Position numbers and translations under genes: made by a program | In this document: positions 46,117 through 55,041 of the stretch, one piece after another | How positions within the stretch are numbered: position 1 is the stretch's first letter | Layout: each line of letters opens with the position of its first letter | Notes under the pieces: model-generated | Told to the model about the DNA's origin: nothing | Databases searched by the model: none | Seen by the model: only the letters and a program-made list of their open reading frames with translations | Source of the DNA: Rhizobium mesosinicum | Lineage (GTDB): Bacteria; Pseudomonadota; Alphaproteobacteria; Rhizobiales; Rhizobiaceae | Assembly: GCF_019511345.1 (NCBI RefSeq) | Contig: NZ_JAEUAK010000001.1 | Coordinates: 799,614-863,613 of the forward strand | Direction: 5' to 3' | Length of the DNA stretch: 64,000 nt

Positions 46117-47177
46117 GAGAATCGGTTCCCCAATTTAGAATACTTGACCTCCAGAGGTAGGCTGACTTCCTTCTGCGATGCAATCGATTCATAGAGCGCC
46201 ATAATGAGCTCCAGGCTCTGTCGGCCTTCGTGACCGTCGACAAGAGCCTTGCTGTTATTCATCAAACAATCAACCACGTGCTCGTAATAGGCTTGATGGC
46301 CGAAGCCATAGACGTTTGGTGGATTGACTGAATATTTTTCCATAACCTCGGCATCTGCGGGATCGTTGTCGCCGAATTGCCAGGTGCGGATGTTGTTGAC
46401 CGCAAAACCTGCAATTTCGACCGACCCTCCAGCACCAAGGACTGAGATAGAGCCCTCGATATCTTTGGGGCGAGTGGCGGAGGTCGCCTCGATAATTCCC
46501 AGCGCACCGTTGCGGAATTTCAGCGTCGCGACAGCCGTATCCTCGGCTTCGATATTGACAAGGGCTGTTGTCGCGCGGGCGTGTACACTTTCCACTTCGC
46601 CCATAAACCAGGTCAGCATATCAATATGATGGCTTGCTTGGTTCGCGAGCACGCCCCCGTCGTAAGCCCATGTGCCGCGCCAGCTGTCCTGATCGTAGTA
46701 TCTTTGGTCGCGGCACCAGCGGACACGGACTGTTCCAAGAACGAGCTTGCCGAAACGGCCGCCATCAAGCGCCTCGCGTGCCTTCACTACAGGGACGTTG
46801 AAGCGGTTCTGCTTGACAACGAACAGGCGTACGCCATTGCCATCGCAGGCCTTGATCATAGCTTCCGCATCCGTGAGCGTCAGTGCCATTGGCTTCTCAA
46901 CGACGATATGTCGCTTATACTTGGCCAACGCGATCACGTGCTCAGCATGCAGACCGCTCGGCGTTAACACCGAGACAACGTCAATCTGCTCGTTCTGCAT
47001 CATCTCGTCAAACGAGCGGTAATATGGCACGCCGAAACGTTCGCCGAATTCCTTCGCCTTTTCGATGACAACATCGCAAACCGCAGCCAGTCTTGCGCCT
47101 TTAATCTGCTCGAGGCCAAGCAACTCAGAATGTCTTTTTGCGATTCGCCCGCAACCAACAATAGCGAAATTTATCAC
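46113..47177 (-). CDS. wbpB: UDP-GlcNAcA 3-dehydrogenase (WbpB-like, Gfo/Idh/MocA)
   Basis: A 354-residue Gfo/Idh/MocA oxidoreductase with the NAD motif FAIVGCGRIAKRHSELLG, VVEKPMALTLTDAEAMIKA and WAYDGGVLANQASHHIDML. WbpB/WlbA oxidises C3 of UDP-GlcNAcA, the first committed step before WbpE and WbpD. The dehydrogenase WbpA that makes UDP-GlcNAcA and the 2-epimerase WbpI are not in the window, so they must be encoded elsewhere or the final sugar keeps the gluco form. It follows gmd by 30 bp. Confidence 0.88.
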   Translation of the reverse strand: MINFAIVGCGRIAKRHSELLGLEQIKGARLAAVCDVVIEKAKEFGERFGVPYYRSFDEMMQNEQIDVVSVLTPSGLHAEHVIALAKYKRHIVVEKPMALTLTDAEAMIKACDGNGVRLFVVKQNRFNVPVVKAREALDGGRFGKLVLGTVRVRWCRDQRYYDQDSWRGTWAYDGGVLANQASHHIDMLTWFMGEVESVHARATTALVNIEAEDTAVATLKFRNGALGIIEATSATRPKDIEGSISVLGAGGSVEIAGFAVNNIRTWQFGDNDPADAEVMEKYSVNPPNVYGFGHQAYYEHVVDCLMNNSKALVDGHEGRQSLELIMALYESIASQKEVSLPLEVKYSKLGNRFS

Positions 47178-47207
47178 GATCTGTTCCCTGGTGATCTTAG
47201 TCAGTTG

Positions 47208-48326
47208 TTATTCGGTGCTCACCCTGACGTCAAACCCATGACGCTTGAGGAGGGCGTGTCGCTGAGCTTCCACTAGATCGTACGAGACCATCTCAGTGCA
47301 CATTTCTCTTGCAGAAATCTGCGGAACCCACCCTAGCAGGTCGCGGGCTTTACTGGGGTCCCCAAGGAGGGTCTCCACCTCTGCCGGGCGGAAATATCGG
47401 GGATCGATCCTGACAATAATGTCGCCTGGCTTCAGTGCGGGCGTACTATCGCCGGAGATGGATTCCACAATACCTTCTTCCCGCAATCCGCTGCCCTCAA
47501 AGCGTAGCTTAATGCCCAAATCCTCCGCGGCCCATTCAATGAATTGGCGCACGCTATATTGCTTGCCGGTAGCGATAACAAAGTCCCGTGGGTGCTCCTG
47601 CTGGAGCATCATCCACTGCATGCGGACATAATCCTTTGCATGTCCCCAATCGCGTAATGCGTCAAGGTTGCCCATGTAAAGGCATTTCTCAAGACCCTGC
47701 GCGATATTCGCCATCCCGCGCGTGATCTTCCTCGTCACGAATGTCTCACCACGACGAGGGCTCTCGTGGTTGAACAAGATGCCATTGCACGCGTACATCC
47801 CGTAGGATTCGCGATAGTTCACGGTGATCCAATAAGCGTAAAGCTTGGCAACTGCGTATGGGCTGCGGGGATAGAAAGGTGTCGTTTCTTTCTGTGGCGT
47901 CTCCTGAACGAGTCCATAAAGTTCACTGGTGCTGGCCTGATAGAAGCGGGTCTTCTTTTCGAGGCCTAGAATCCGGACCGCCTCCAACAGTCGGAGCGTT
48001 CCCAAGGCGTCGGTATCGCCGGTATATTCAGGGCTCTCGAAGCTCACAGCCACATGGCTTTGCGCGCCGAGATTGTAGATCTCGTCAGGTTGCGTGTCCT
48101 GAATGATGCGAATCAGGTTGCTCGTATCCGTCAGGTCACCGTAATGCAGCTTGAAATGCATGTTTTCGTTGTGCGGATCCTCGTAGATATGATCAATCCG
48201 CTGGGTGTTGAACGAGCTCATGCGCCGCTTGATCCCGTGGACTTCGTATCCTTTCGAAAGAAGGAGTTCTGCAAGATAGGAACCGTCCTGGCCGGTGACG
48301 CCTGTTATAAGTGCAACTTTGCTCAT
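47208..48326 (-). CDS. gmd: GDP-mannose 4,6-dehydratase
   Basis: A 372-residue extended SDR enzyme. It begins [20 protein letters not shown], has [20 protein letters not shown] in split form ([20 protein letters not shown]), the catalytic [17 protein letters not shown] and [17 protein letters not shown]. It converts GDP-mannose to GDP-4-keto-6-deoxymannose in the cytoplasm. Its start overlaps fcl by 4 bp; the pair makes GDP-L-fucose for the O-antigen. Confidence 0.95.
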   Translation of the reverse strand: MSKVALITGVTGQDGSYLAELLLSKGYEVHGIKRRMSSFNTQRIDHIYEDPHNENMHFKLHYGDLTDTSNLIRIIQDTQPDEIYNLGAQSHVAVSFESPEYTGDTDALGTLRLLEAVRILGLEKKTRFYQASTSELYGLVQETPQKETTPFYPRSPYAVAKLYAYWITVNYRESYGMYACNGILFNHESPRRGETFVTRKITRGMANIAQGLEKCLYMGNLDALRDWGHAKDYVRMQWMMLQQEHPRDFVIATGKQYSVRQFIEWAAEDLGIKLRFEGSGLREEGIVESISGDSTPALKPGDIIVRIDPRYFRPAEVETLLGDPSKARDLLGWVPQISAREMCTEMVSYDLVEAQRHALLKRHGFDVRVSTE

Positions 48327-49306
48327 GATGCGACCTTCTCTCGGGACAGGAAATCTTCGTAAGCTAGCCTCAGGCCTTGTTCGAGGCTGATTTTCGGCGA
48401 CCAGCCGAGATTTCTAGCGACTTCACTGTCCATCAGTTTTCGGGGTGTGCCGTCCGGCTTGGTTGAATCGAGATCGATCTCGCCAGTGAAACCGATAATC
48501 CCTTTGATGATCGTTGCAACTTCGAGGATCGACACGTCGCTTCCATAGCCGACATTGATATGAGTTTGTCCGGCGGGGACCAGTCTCTTGTAGTCATTAT
48601 AGGGCAGACTCATGACGTGGACACTTGCCGCGGCCATATCGTCCACATAGAGAAACTCCCTCAAAGGAGTGCCGCTGCCCCAGAGCGTTACAGTTGAGGC
48701 TCCAGTCACCTTCGCCTCATGGAAGCGCCTTATCAAGGCGGGAATGACGTGGGAGTTCTGGGGATGATACGAATCTCCGATGCCGTATAGATTGCTCGGC
48801 ATTACGGATCGATAGTCGACATTATGGCTGTCGCCGTATTGGCGATTGTAGCTCTCGCACAACTTGATTCCCGCGATCTTTGCAATGGCATAGGGTTCGT
48901 TGGTTGGTTCCAAAGGGCCCGTTAGAAGTGCGTTTTCTTTAATTGGCTGATCTGCGAGTTTTGGATAAATGCAACTCGACCCAAGCAGCAACAGCTTTTT
49001 AACGCCAGTTCTGAACGCTGCGTCGATGATATTCAGTTCAATCATCAAGTTGTCATAGATGAAGTCTGCCGGGTAGGTATTGTTCGCATAGATGCCGCCA
49101 ACCCTAGCTGCCGCTAGATAGACCTCATCAGGCCGCTCTTTTTCGAAGAAGAGCCGAACATCAGCCTGTTCAACGAGATCGAGATCCTGATGCGCTGCCG
49201 TAATGATTCGATCTGCGGGATGACCGTCAGCCAGGAGACGCCGTACGATAGCCGACCCGACCATGCCTCTGTGTCCCGCTACAAATATCTTTGGAAAATT
49301 GACCAT
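48323..49306 (-). CDS. fcl: GDP-L-fucose synthase
   Basis: A 327-residue SDR epimerase-reductase: [20 protein letters not shown] at the N-terminus, [17 protein letters not shown], and the catalytic [16 protein letters not shown]. It turns GDP-4-keto-6-deoxymannose into GDP-L-fucose. It is the first gene of the long minus-strand cluster; its promoter should be in 49307-49424, where I see no clear -35/-10 or JUMPstart motif. An IS3 fragment lies just upstream on the same strand. Confidence 0.95.
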   Translation of the reverse strand: MVNFPKIFVAGHRGMVGSAIVRRLLADGHPADRIITAAHQDLDLVEQADVRLFFEKERPDEVYLAAARVGGIYANNTYPADFIYDNLMIELNIIDAAFRTGVKKLLLLGSSCIYPKLADQPIKENALLTGPLEPTNEPYAIAKIAGIKLCESYNRQYGDSHNVDYRSVMPSNLYGIGDSYHPQNSHVIPALIRRFHEAKVTGASTVTLWGSGTPLREFLYVDDMAAASVHVMSLPYNDYKRLVPAGQTHINVGYGSDVSILEVATIIKGIIGFTGEIDLDSTKPDGTPRKLMDSEVARNLGWSPKISLEQGLRLAYEDFLSREKVAS

Positions 49307-49424
49307 ATCGCGCGTGATGTTTCTCAGTTAATTTACGAGTTGCCGTGCTCACAACTGAGAATTTCCCAGTCCTCTAACTCGGAGTACTCTTAAACGAGCT
49401 CATTGAGTGTTCTTTCAGAAAATG

Positions 49425-49724
49425 TCAATCAGTCCAATTATGCACGTTAAGGTGGAGGTTGCCCACGCGATCCAGAAGCTCGCGGAGCGCAGCGGCGTCC
49501 AGCATCTGCTCGGCTAGCAGCTTCTTCAGCTTGGCATTCTCATCCTCGAGCGCCTTCAGACGCTTCGCCTCGGAGACCTCCATACCGCCGTATTTGGCTT
49601 TCCAGTTATAAAATGTCGCTTCCGAAATCCCGTGCTTGCGGCAGAGCTCAGCCACCTTCGCGCCAGCCTCCTGCTCCTTCAGCACCGCAATAATCTGCTC
49701 TTCCGTAAATCTCTGCTTCTTCAT
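49425..49724 (-). pseudogene. Truncated IS3 transposase OrfA
   Basis: The 99-residue frame starts KKQRFTEEQIIAVLKEQEAG, with the OrfA helix-turn-helix (VAELCRKHGISEATFYNWKA) and leucine-zipper region up to QMLDAAALRELL. The last 15 residues (DRVGNLHLNVHNWTD) do not belong to the family. The start has an AAGGA ribosome-binding site, so a DNA-binding OrfA could still be made, but without OrfB it cannot transpose. Confidence 0.8.
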
Positions 49725-49787
49725 GCGTCCGTCCTTAATCAGGCCGGACTCTAATCCAATCTCGAGGAAATTACCCGTGGCAGGTCA
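49425..49787 (-). mobile_element. IS3-family element, left-end fragment
   Basis: The outer end is marked by TGACCTGCCACGGGTAATTT on the minus strand (starting at 49787), an IS3-type terminal sequence beginning with TG, followed by the OrfA gene. The element is cut off after about 300 bp: OrfB and the other end are missing, and foreign sequence follows near 49470. It lies just upstream of the fucose genes, marking a rearranged border of the polysaccharide locus. Confidence 0.75.
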
Positions 49788-49798
49788 AGGGCCATACG

Positions 49799-50020
49799 CA
49801 TACGAAAGGGCTTTCCGGGTCTGTGGTTGATCGTGCAGGAGGCGCTGAAGCGTGATGTGTGGGTACCTGTTCGTATTACGCGGCGGCGCTCCGATCAGGG
49901 TGATCTGGCTGATGGCGGAGCCTGTCTTTCTACAAAGTAGTTAAAACGGAGGACGTTTCATCTGGGGCTCGGCAGCCGATGGAAACGGGTGTGATCATCC
50001 TGCTCAGCTCGGCTATGGTT
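49799..50020 (+). pseudogene. Decayed IS66 TnpB remnant
   Basis: Read with frame changes, the plus strand spells pieces of IS66 TnpB: KGFPGLWLIVQEALKRD, then YLFVLRGG, GACLSTK and a stop, and RRTFHLG near where TnpB has RGRFIWPSPADG, then AQLGY. Several indels and stops make it non-functional. It differs from the TnpB of the IS66 copy at 54.2-56.7 kb, so it records a separate, older insertion. No IS66 end or duplication was found around it. Confidence 0.6.
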
Positions 50021-50037
50021 TAGAGACCAGCCGTCGA

Positions 50038-50937
50038 TCAAAGGGTGACGGTTTCGCCCGTCACGACGTTAATTGCCGGAAGACCTTTTAATAAGCCAAG
50101 AGACTCCGCGTAAGTTTTGAACGCCAAGCTTCCATCCCGATTGCGAACTTCGCGCATGCGGCACGGCCACTCATGACGCCGTGTCAACTTTGCGTCCAGT
50201 TTTTCGGAAAATGCAGCATCGATGAAAAAGGCGTTTGTGCCCGCTCTGTTGGTGCCAATGAACTCGTAGCCTTTTGCCTCGAGTAGGTGCCGGAATGCGG
50301 AGAGTGAAGCTCCCCAGTACATCCCCGAATAATGCTTGCTGAGCCTTAGGAACGATGGATCGTATGGGACGCTGAGAGGCACCTCGCCAAAGGCCTGATT
50401 GTATTCAACGATAACGATCGCTGCCTTCTGAGGGATTTTTTCCAACACCCAATAATCAACGCCGTCGATGTCGACGCTGAGAATTCCGAGGTCTCCTTGG
50501 TATCCTGCCGACGAGATCAAGCCTGCGATATTGTCTCTGTCGATAAAGGCCGTTCTGGTCTGCAGGTCGTGCTTGTAGGCAATATCATCGGAGCGAACGG
50601 ACGCCATGTTAGCTTCCGAGCCGTCGATGATTAGACCAGACCAGTAGCGTGACATGAGCAGGAAACGAGTGTTGCTTTCCCGGTAATCCTCGACGCCGAA
50701 CTCAACGAATGTGGTTGCGTCGGGCTGGATGACGTCGATGAGCCACGAAATGATCCCGTCCTCTCCCCATTGGGAAAAAACAGAGAATTCGGCATCAGCC
50801 AATGTGTCCAGCGTGCCCCGATGAAGGATCTGATGCGCGCGGCTTTCCCCCTGCAGTACGAGCATCTTTTCGAGCCCGACCAGCCGGCGTGTCTGAAACA
50901 TGAAATCTCGGAATTTACGGCGGAGGCGGGTCTTCAT
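50038..50937 (-). CDS. FkbM-like/Rossmann protein of a polysaccharide locus
   Basis: A 299-residue soluble protein. The middle reads like a Rossmann-fold methyltransferase: [53 protein letters not shown], then [19 protein letters not shown]. This suggests an FkbM-related enzyme, perhaps acting on a sugar, but no classic glycine-rich SAM motif is clear. It overlaps the upstream acyltransferase by 4 bp (50934-50937), so both are one unit on the minus strand. Function beyond that is not assigned. Confidence 0.6.
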   Translation of the reverse strand: MKTRLRRKFRDFMFQTRRLVGLEKMLVLQGESRAHQILHRGTLDTLADAEFSVFSQWGEDGIISWLIDVIQPDATTFVEFGVEDYRESNTRFLLMSRYWSGLIIDGSEANMASVRSDDIAYKHDLQTRTAFIDRDNIAGLISSAGYQGDLGILSVDIDGVDYWVLEKIPQKAAIVIVEYNQAFGEVPLSVPYDPSFLRLSKHYSGMYWGASLSAFRHLLEAKGYEFIGTNRAGTNAFFIDAAFSEKLDAKLTRRHEWPCRMREVRNRDGSLAFKTYAESLGLLKGLPAINVVTGETVTL

Positions 50938-51515
50938 CCATTAGGCTCGCTGATCGGGGAGGGCACAAAGCCATCCGTAGGGACATCTGTCTTGACGACT
51001 GCTCGCGCACCAATAATTGCGCGATCTCCGATTGTCACGCCCTTCATTATGATGGCGCCCATGCCAATCCACACATCATTCCCAATGCGAATCGATTTTG
51101 TTTTTACGCCAGGATTTTCACGGGGATGGCCGGAAGTAAGGATTTGCTTCGTCTGCTCGAAGCGTAAATGAGGGTCGGTTGGATGGCTGTCGCTGTCATG
51201 GATCGCAACTGAATGGGATATCAGAACCCGATCACCAATAATGATTTCGCTGGCCGACCATATTGTTGAAAGCGGGCCGAGGTAAAACCAGCTCCCTACC
51301 TCAATTCTTCCTCCAAAGCCGAAAGTCAACAATTCCCCGCGAATCATGCCGTTCTCGCCGACCCGAATTGCTGTCCTATCGTTGCGAATATTGAAGACCC
51401 GGCCTTCGGAGCTCAGCTTCGTAGAGTTTGCGATGAGTGCATCATGTCTGGCGGCAGAAGTCACCAAGCTCGCAAGCAGCCACTCACTAAATTTCAGCAG
51501 ATATTTGGGTAACAT
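50934..51515 (-). CDS. Hexapeptide-repeat acyltransferase (WcaF/LacA-like)
   Basis: A 193-residue acyltransferase with a left-handed beta-helix: [20 protein letters not shown] (catalytic-type histidine region), then [20 protein letters not shown] and [20 protein letters not shown]. It probably acetylates a sugar of the surface polysaccharide from acetyl-CoA. It is divergent from the glycosyltransferase at 51613 with 97 bp between starts, which must hold both promoters. It is intact, unlike the related broken gene at 38.5 kb. Confidence 0.82.
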   Translation of the reverse strand: MLPKYLLKFSEWLLASLVTSAARHDALIANSTKLSSEGRVFNIRNDRTAIRVGENGMIRGELLTFGFGGRIEVGSWFYLGPLSTIWSASEIIIGDRVLISHSVAIHDSDSHPTDPHLRFEQTKQILTSGHPRENPGVKTKSIRIGNDVWIGMGAIIMKGVTIGDRAIIGARAVVKTDVPTDGFVPSPISEPNG

Positions 51516-51612
51516 TTCCGCCCTTTGCCATCATGCCAGAACGATCATTATCGCCAGCGCTGATTTTTAGTGATACGCGACTTCCAACTGCAAGCAATCC
51601 AACGGTCATAAA

Positions 51613-52701
51613 ATGCGTGTCTTTCAGAATTTCGGCCTATACCCCGCATACATGCGAAGACTCAATAAACTGGCGTCCTCGGCAAGCTCTTTTTCTGAAA
51701 GATTGCAAGTTTTCCTGTCGGATTCGTTCGGAGCTTGCCACCTGCTGAAGCCCGTAATGGACGGGGACAGAGATGCATTCTTCACAACTGGCGACGATCC
51801 GATCACGCAACGGCTTTGGGCGCAGGAACAAGGGATGCAAGCGTCCACGACCCAAGAACAGATTCTGTTAAGCCAGATAGAGCACCATAAAACTGAGATT
51901 TTTTACAATCTGGATCCAGTTCGGTACGGCAATGACTTTCTCAAGAAGTTGCCGGGATCTGTGAAGAAATCGATCGCATGGCGAGCTGCGCCATCTGGCG
52001 GTATTGACTTGGGTGCTTACGATCTTCTCGTTTGCAATTTCCCTACAATCCTAGAGAGCTACAGAAGCCGCGGGTGGCGGGCCGAATATTTTGTCCCAGG
52101 ACACGATCCCGCGATGAACGAATACGCTGCGAACGATGGTCGACCTATCGATGTTCTTTTCGTCGGTGGTTATAGTCGCCATCATCGCAAGCGCGCAGAA
52201 ATCCTGGAAGCGGTCTCCGAGCTTCGCAAGGATTTTCGGATTGTCTATCATCTGGACCGATCGCGGCTCACGCGGCTCGCTGAAAGCCCGATCGGCTGGC
52301 TCTTGCCGTTGGCGGAGCATCGACGTCCAAATGGCATTAGAGCGCTCAGCCAGCCACCGGTCTTCGGTCGGGACTTGTACCACGCGATATCCAAGTCAAA
52401 GATAGTGCTCAACGGAGCTGTTGATATGGCCGGGTCAGATCGTGGAAACATGCGTTGTTGGGAGGCGCTGGGCTGCGGAGCCCTTATGGTTTCCGACGAC
52501 GGCAACTACCCCGAAGGCATGACCCCTGAAATTAGCATCGTCACATACGAGGATGCGAGATCAGCCACAGCATCAATACGTAGCATTCTCGGAGATGAGG
52601 CCAAGCTTCGCAGAATCGCTCGAGCCGGGAACGAAATGGTCAGGAGCCGATATAGTAAACAGACCCAGTGGGAAAAATTTACGCAGCTATCAGGGGCGTA
52701 G
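51613..52701 (+). CDS. CgeB-like glycosyltransferase
   Basis: A 362-residue protein with a GT-B-like C-terminal half: DVLFVGGYSRHHRKRAEILE, YHAISKSKIVLNGAVDMAG and RCWEALGCGALMVSDDGNYP followed by RSRYSKQTQWEKF. This matches the glycosyltransferase family-1-like domain of CgeB/spore-maturation-type proteins found in O-antigen loci. The N-terminal 100 residues are not recognised. It stands alone on the plus strand between the polysaccharide cluster and the IS region; 52702-52940 after it holds nothing recognisable. Confidence 0.78.
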   Translation: MRVFQNFGLYPAYMRRLNKLASSASSFSERLQVFLSDSFGACHLLKPVMDGDRDAFFTTGDDPITQRLWAQEQGMQASTTQEQILLSQIEHHKTEIFYNLDPVRYGNDFLKKLPGSVKKSIAWRAAPSGGIDLGAYDLLVCNFPTILESYRSRGWRAEYFVPGHDPAMNEYAANDGRPIDVLFVGGYSRHHRKRAEILEAVSELRKDFRIVYHLDRSRLTRLAESPIGWLLPLAEHRRPNGIRALSQPPVFGRDLYHAISKSKIVLNGAVDMAGSDRGNMRCWEALGCGALMVSDDGNYPEGMTPEISIVTYEDARSATASIRSILGDEAKLRRIARAGNEMVRSRYSKQTQWEKFTQLSGA

Positions 52702-53025
52702 TCTTGAGGCATTTCGCTTGCGTTGGCTAAAGCATAGTCTGCTGCCGTCCTTCAACTCGGACTGACAGGAATTGGCTCGACCGCAGACATTGAGAGCTTC
52801 TTGCAGCAATCATCGAACTCGCCGGACCGGGATTGCCAAGGTGTGGCTATGCGAGGAAATAGATCGTGGCGATGAGAGACTGCAATTCTAAATTTTTGCC
52901 TCTGCTTTTGTTGTCTTTTTCGTTCTAATTCCCTCACCTAGAGCAGATCCTGCGATCGATGAATCGATTGTGAGGTGACGCGGCGCAGCGAAGCTGATTC
53001 AACATCCACAACGAAGAGGTGGATG

Positions 53026-53409
53026 ATGGCACGAGCACTGAGCGACGATCTTCGATTACGCGTATTGAAAGCGTCTGCGGCGGGCATGTCTGCGCGGCAG
53101 GCCGCCGCCCGGTTCGGGGTTGGGATTTCGACGGCGATCCGGTGGATTGCAAGGGCCAGCAGTGGTGAGCCGACATCACGGCCGCAAGGTTGGCGAAGGT
53201 CCTCGAGCTTGGATGCGCATGAGGCGTTCGTTGTCGAGATGATCGACGATCGCAAGGACGTGACGCTGGATGAAATGGTCGAGCGTCTGTGCGTTGAGCG
53301 GCAGGTCGGCATCAGCCGGAGTGCGCTCGGTGCTTGGCTGCGAAGCCGCGGGTGGACGTTTAAAAAAAGTCCGCACATGCATTGGAGCAGGATCGACCAG
53401 ATGTCTTGA
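53026..53409 (+). CDS. IS630 transposase, first frame (OrfA, DNA binding)
   Basis: A 127-residue frame with two helix-turn-helix units: [20 protein letters not shown] then [20 protein letters not shown], and a second in [20 protein letters not shown]. The GAAGAGGTGG site precedes the ATG pair at 53023/53026. Near its end TTT is followed by A7 and G (53362-53369); a -1 slip there continues as [14 protein letters not shown] in the second frame, giving the usual full transposase. The stretch after the slip site in this frame ([13 protein letters not shown]) is not family-like. Confidence 0.88.
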   Translation: MARALSDDLRLRVLKASAAGMSARQAAARFGVGISTAIRWIARASSGEPTSRPQGWRRSSSLDAHEAFVVEMIDDRKDVTLDEMVERLCVERQVGISRSALGAWLRSRGWTFKKSPHMHWSRIDQMS

Positions 53410-53969
53410 AGCGGCGGCGAGCCTGGTTTGATGGCCAGCTCGATCTCGATCCAGAAAAGCTGATCTTTATAGACGAGACCGGTCTGTCGACCAAAATGGC
53501 GCGCCTGCGCGGACGCGCAATGCGAGGCGAGCGTTGTCGAGCAGGTGTGCCGCATGGCCATTGGAAGACTACGACTTTCACTGGAGCGTTGCGCCTCAGC
53601 GGAATGACCGCCCCCTTCGTCTACGATGGCGCGATGAACGGCAACGTCTTCCTTGCTTATGTCGAACAGGTGCTGCTGCCCACCCTGAAAATCGGCGACG
53701 TGGTTATTATGGATAACCTGCCTGCGCACAAAACAGCCGGTGTCCGCGATGCCATCGAGCGCGCCGGCGCCAAACTCATGTTCCTGCCGCCCTACAGTCC
53801 TGACTTCAATCCCATTGAGAACGCATTCTCCAAATTGAAAGCCATGTTGCGGGCTCGGGCGGAGCGAAAGATCGACGCTTTGTGGGATGCGGTGGGCGCC
53901 TTGATGCCTCGCTTCACGACGGCAGAATGCGCCAACTACTTCAAGGCCGCAGGATATGACCCAGATTAA
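53382..53969 (+). CDS. IS630 transposase, second frame (OrfB, catalytic DDE)
   Basis: A 195-residue frame beginning at a TTG within the overlap and encoding the DDE nuclease domain: [20 protein letters not shown] (first aspartate), [20 protein letters not shown] (second aspartate) and [20 protein letters not shown] (glutamate). All catalytic residues are present. It is most likely made as a fusion with OrfA through -1 frameshifting at the A7 tract, as is known for parts of the IS630 family, rather than from its own start. Confidence 0.88.
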   Translation: MEQDRPDVLKRRRAWFDGQLDLDPEKLIFIDETGLSTKMARLRGRAMRGERCRAGVPHGHWKTTTFTGALRLSGMTAPFVYDGAMNGNVFLAYVEQVLLPTLKIGDVVIMDNLPAHKTAGVRDAIERAGAKLMFLPPYSPDFNPIENAFSKLKAMLRARAERKIDALWDAVGALMPRFTTAECANYFKAAGYDPD

Positions 53970-54149
53970 ACAGGATCTGCTCTAGCACCTGGTTTCTATT
54001 TCCCGATCTGGTCCGCAACAATGCGACTAGCCTCGATTCTGAGCCGCTTGCGATCGACGCCTTGGTGTAGATTTCGGCGGTCTGTATATTCGTCGTAACC
54101 CCACGATGGGGGCCGCCTTGCGCCGACGTGCTCGCCCGTATCGCTGATA

Positions 54150-54157
54150 CACCAATC
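54150..54157. repeat. Left copy of the 8-bp IS66 target duplication
   Basis: CACCAATC here is repeated exactly at 56654-56661, directly outside the two ends of the IS66 element. Eight-bp duplications are the rule for IS66. Confidence 0.93.
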
Positions 54158-54241
54158 GTAAGCGGCAAGGAGACCCCATCTGGCGGTGCTGATGCTGTGC
54201 AGGGTATCTCGGACATACGGCTTCTCTGACTGTGAGGATCT

Positions 54242-54627
54242 ATGTCTGGGCCTGCGGCTAGCCTTGGATTGATGCGGATGATTGAGGCTGTGCCCGATCG
54301 TCTTGACGGCGCGCCGCGACAGTTGCGGCGGTTTTGGTCTGACGAGTTCAAGGCGACTGCGGTGGAGCAAGCCTGTCAGCCGTGTGTGAACGTCTCGGCA
54401 GTCGCACGGCAAATCGGGATACTGCCGTCTCAGCTCTATCGCTGGCGCAGAGAACTGTTGGGCAGTGATGAGCCTGGGAAGCAGCGGAGAAAGAGTATCC
54501 GCAGGGCGTTGTATCCGGCCCCGACCCCATCGTGGACATCATCATTGGCGATGTTATCGTGCGGGCAGGCGGGCATGTCGACGAGGCTCATCTGCAGCGC
54601 GTTATCCGAGCGGTTCGTTCGGCATGA
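54242..54627 (+). pseudogene. tnpA: IS66 TnpA with frameshift
   Basis: The frame from 54242 (GAGG ribosome-binding site) gives the TnpA helix-turn-helix: RRFWSDEFKATAVEQACQPC then NVSAVARQIGILPSQLYRWR. After about 54475 the family sequence continues one frame over as PIVDIIIGDVIVRAGGHVDE and AHLQRVIRAVRSA with a stop at 54625-54627. So one indel at about 54465-54485 splits the gene. Frame 0 itself would run on to 54724 through non-family sequence. Confidence 0.82.
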
Positions 54628-54968
54628 TCCCCGCGGGTGTAAAGGTGTTCCTCGCCAGCCATCCCATCGACTTCCGCAAAGGACCGGACAGCTTGCTGTC
54701 GCTGGTGCGCGACGCCGGCAGTGACCCGTTTAACGGCTCGCTTTATGTCTTCCGAGCGAAGCGGGAAGACCGGGTCAAGATCGTCTGGTGGGATGGATCA
54801 GGGGTCTGCCTTTACTCCAAGCGACTGGAGAAGGCGCAGTTCTGCTGGCCGCGGATCGGGCACAACCGGGTGCAGCTCAGTCATGCCCAGCTCATGGCGC
54901 TCGTTGACGGCATGGACTGGAAGCGGGTTCGCTCTGTGGCAGTGAAGCCGCCGGAGATTGTTGGGTAA
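54624..54968 (+). CDS. tnpB: IS66 TnpB protein
   Basis: A 114-residue protein with the full TnpB pattern: MIPAGVKVFLASHPIDFRKG, GSLYVFRAKREDRVKIVWWD, GSGVCLYSKRLEKAQFCWP and SHAQLMALVDGMDW. The start overlaps the tnpA stop by 4 bp (ATGA). TnpB is needed for IS66 transposition in family members tested, but its biochemical role is unclear. It is the only intact gene of this element. Confidence 0.92.
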   Translation: MIPAGVKVFLASHPIDFRKGPDSLLSLVRDAGSDPFNGSLYVFRAKREDRVKIVWWDGSGVCLYSKRLEKAQFCWPRIGHNRVQLSHAQLMALVDGMDWKRVRSVAVKPPEIVG

Positions 54969-55041
54969 AGGCCTGCGGCAAAGTGAATCAACCGCCTGAA
55001 AGGGCAGGAAAACTGGAGCAGAATGTGCTCTGGTAGGCCTC

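Larger units (their letters stand above)
52941..53982 (+). mobile_element. Complete IS630-family insertion sequence
   Basis: The element is 1042 bp with perfect 12-bp terminal inverted repeats, GAGCAGATCCTG at 52941-52952 and CAGGATCTGCTC at 53971-53982, each flanked by TA (52939-52940 and 53983-53984), the target duplicated by IS630/Tc1-mariner elements. It encodes one transposase in two overlapping frames. Nothing in it looks decayed, so it may be active and recent. Confidence 0.92.

Noticed and set aside
53985..54157. Minus-strand reading frame between the IS630 and IS66 elements (ISDTGEHVGARRPPSWGYDE)
   Set aside because: It reads somewhat like protein but crosses the IS66 end, has no start and no family that I recognise; left as intergenic.
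54996..55030. Possible separate small gene between IS66 tnpB and tnpC
   Set aside because: The gap is only 73 bp and matches normal IS66 spacing.
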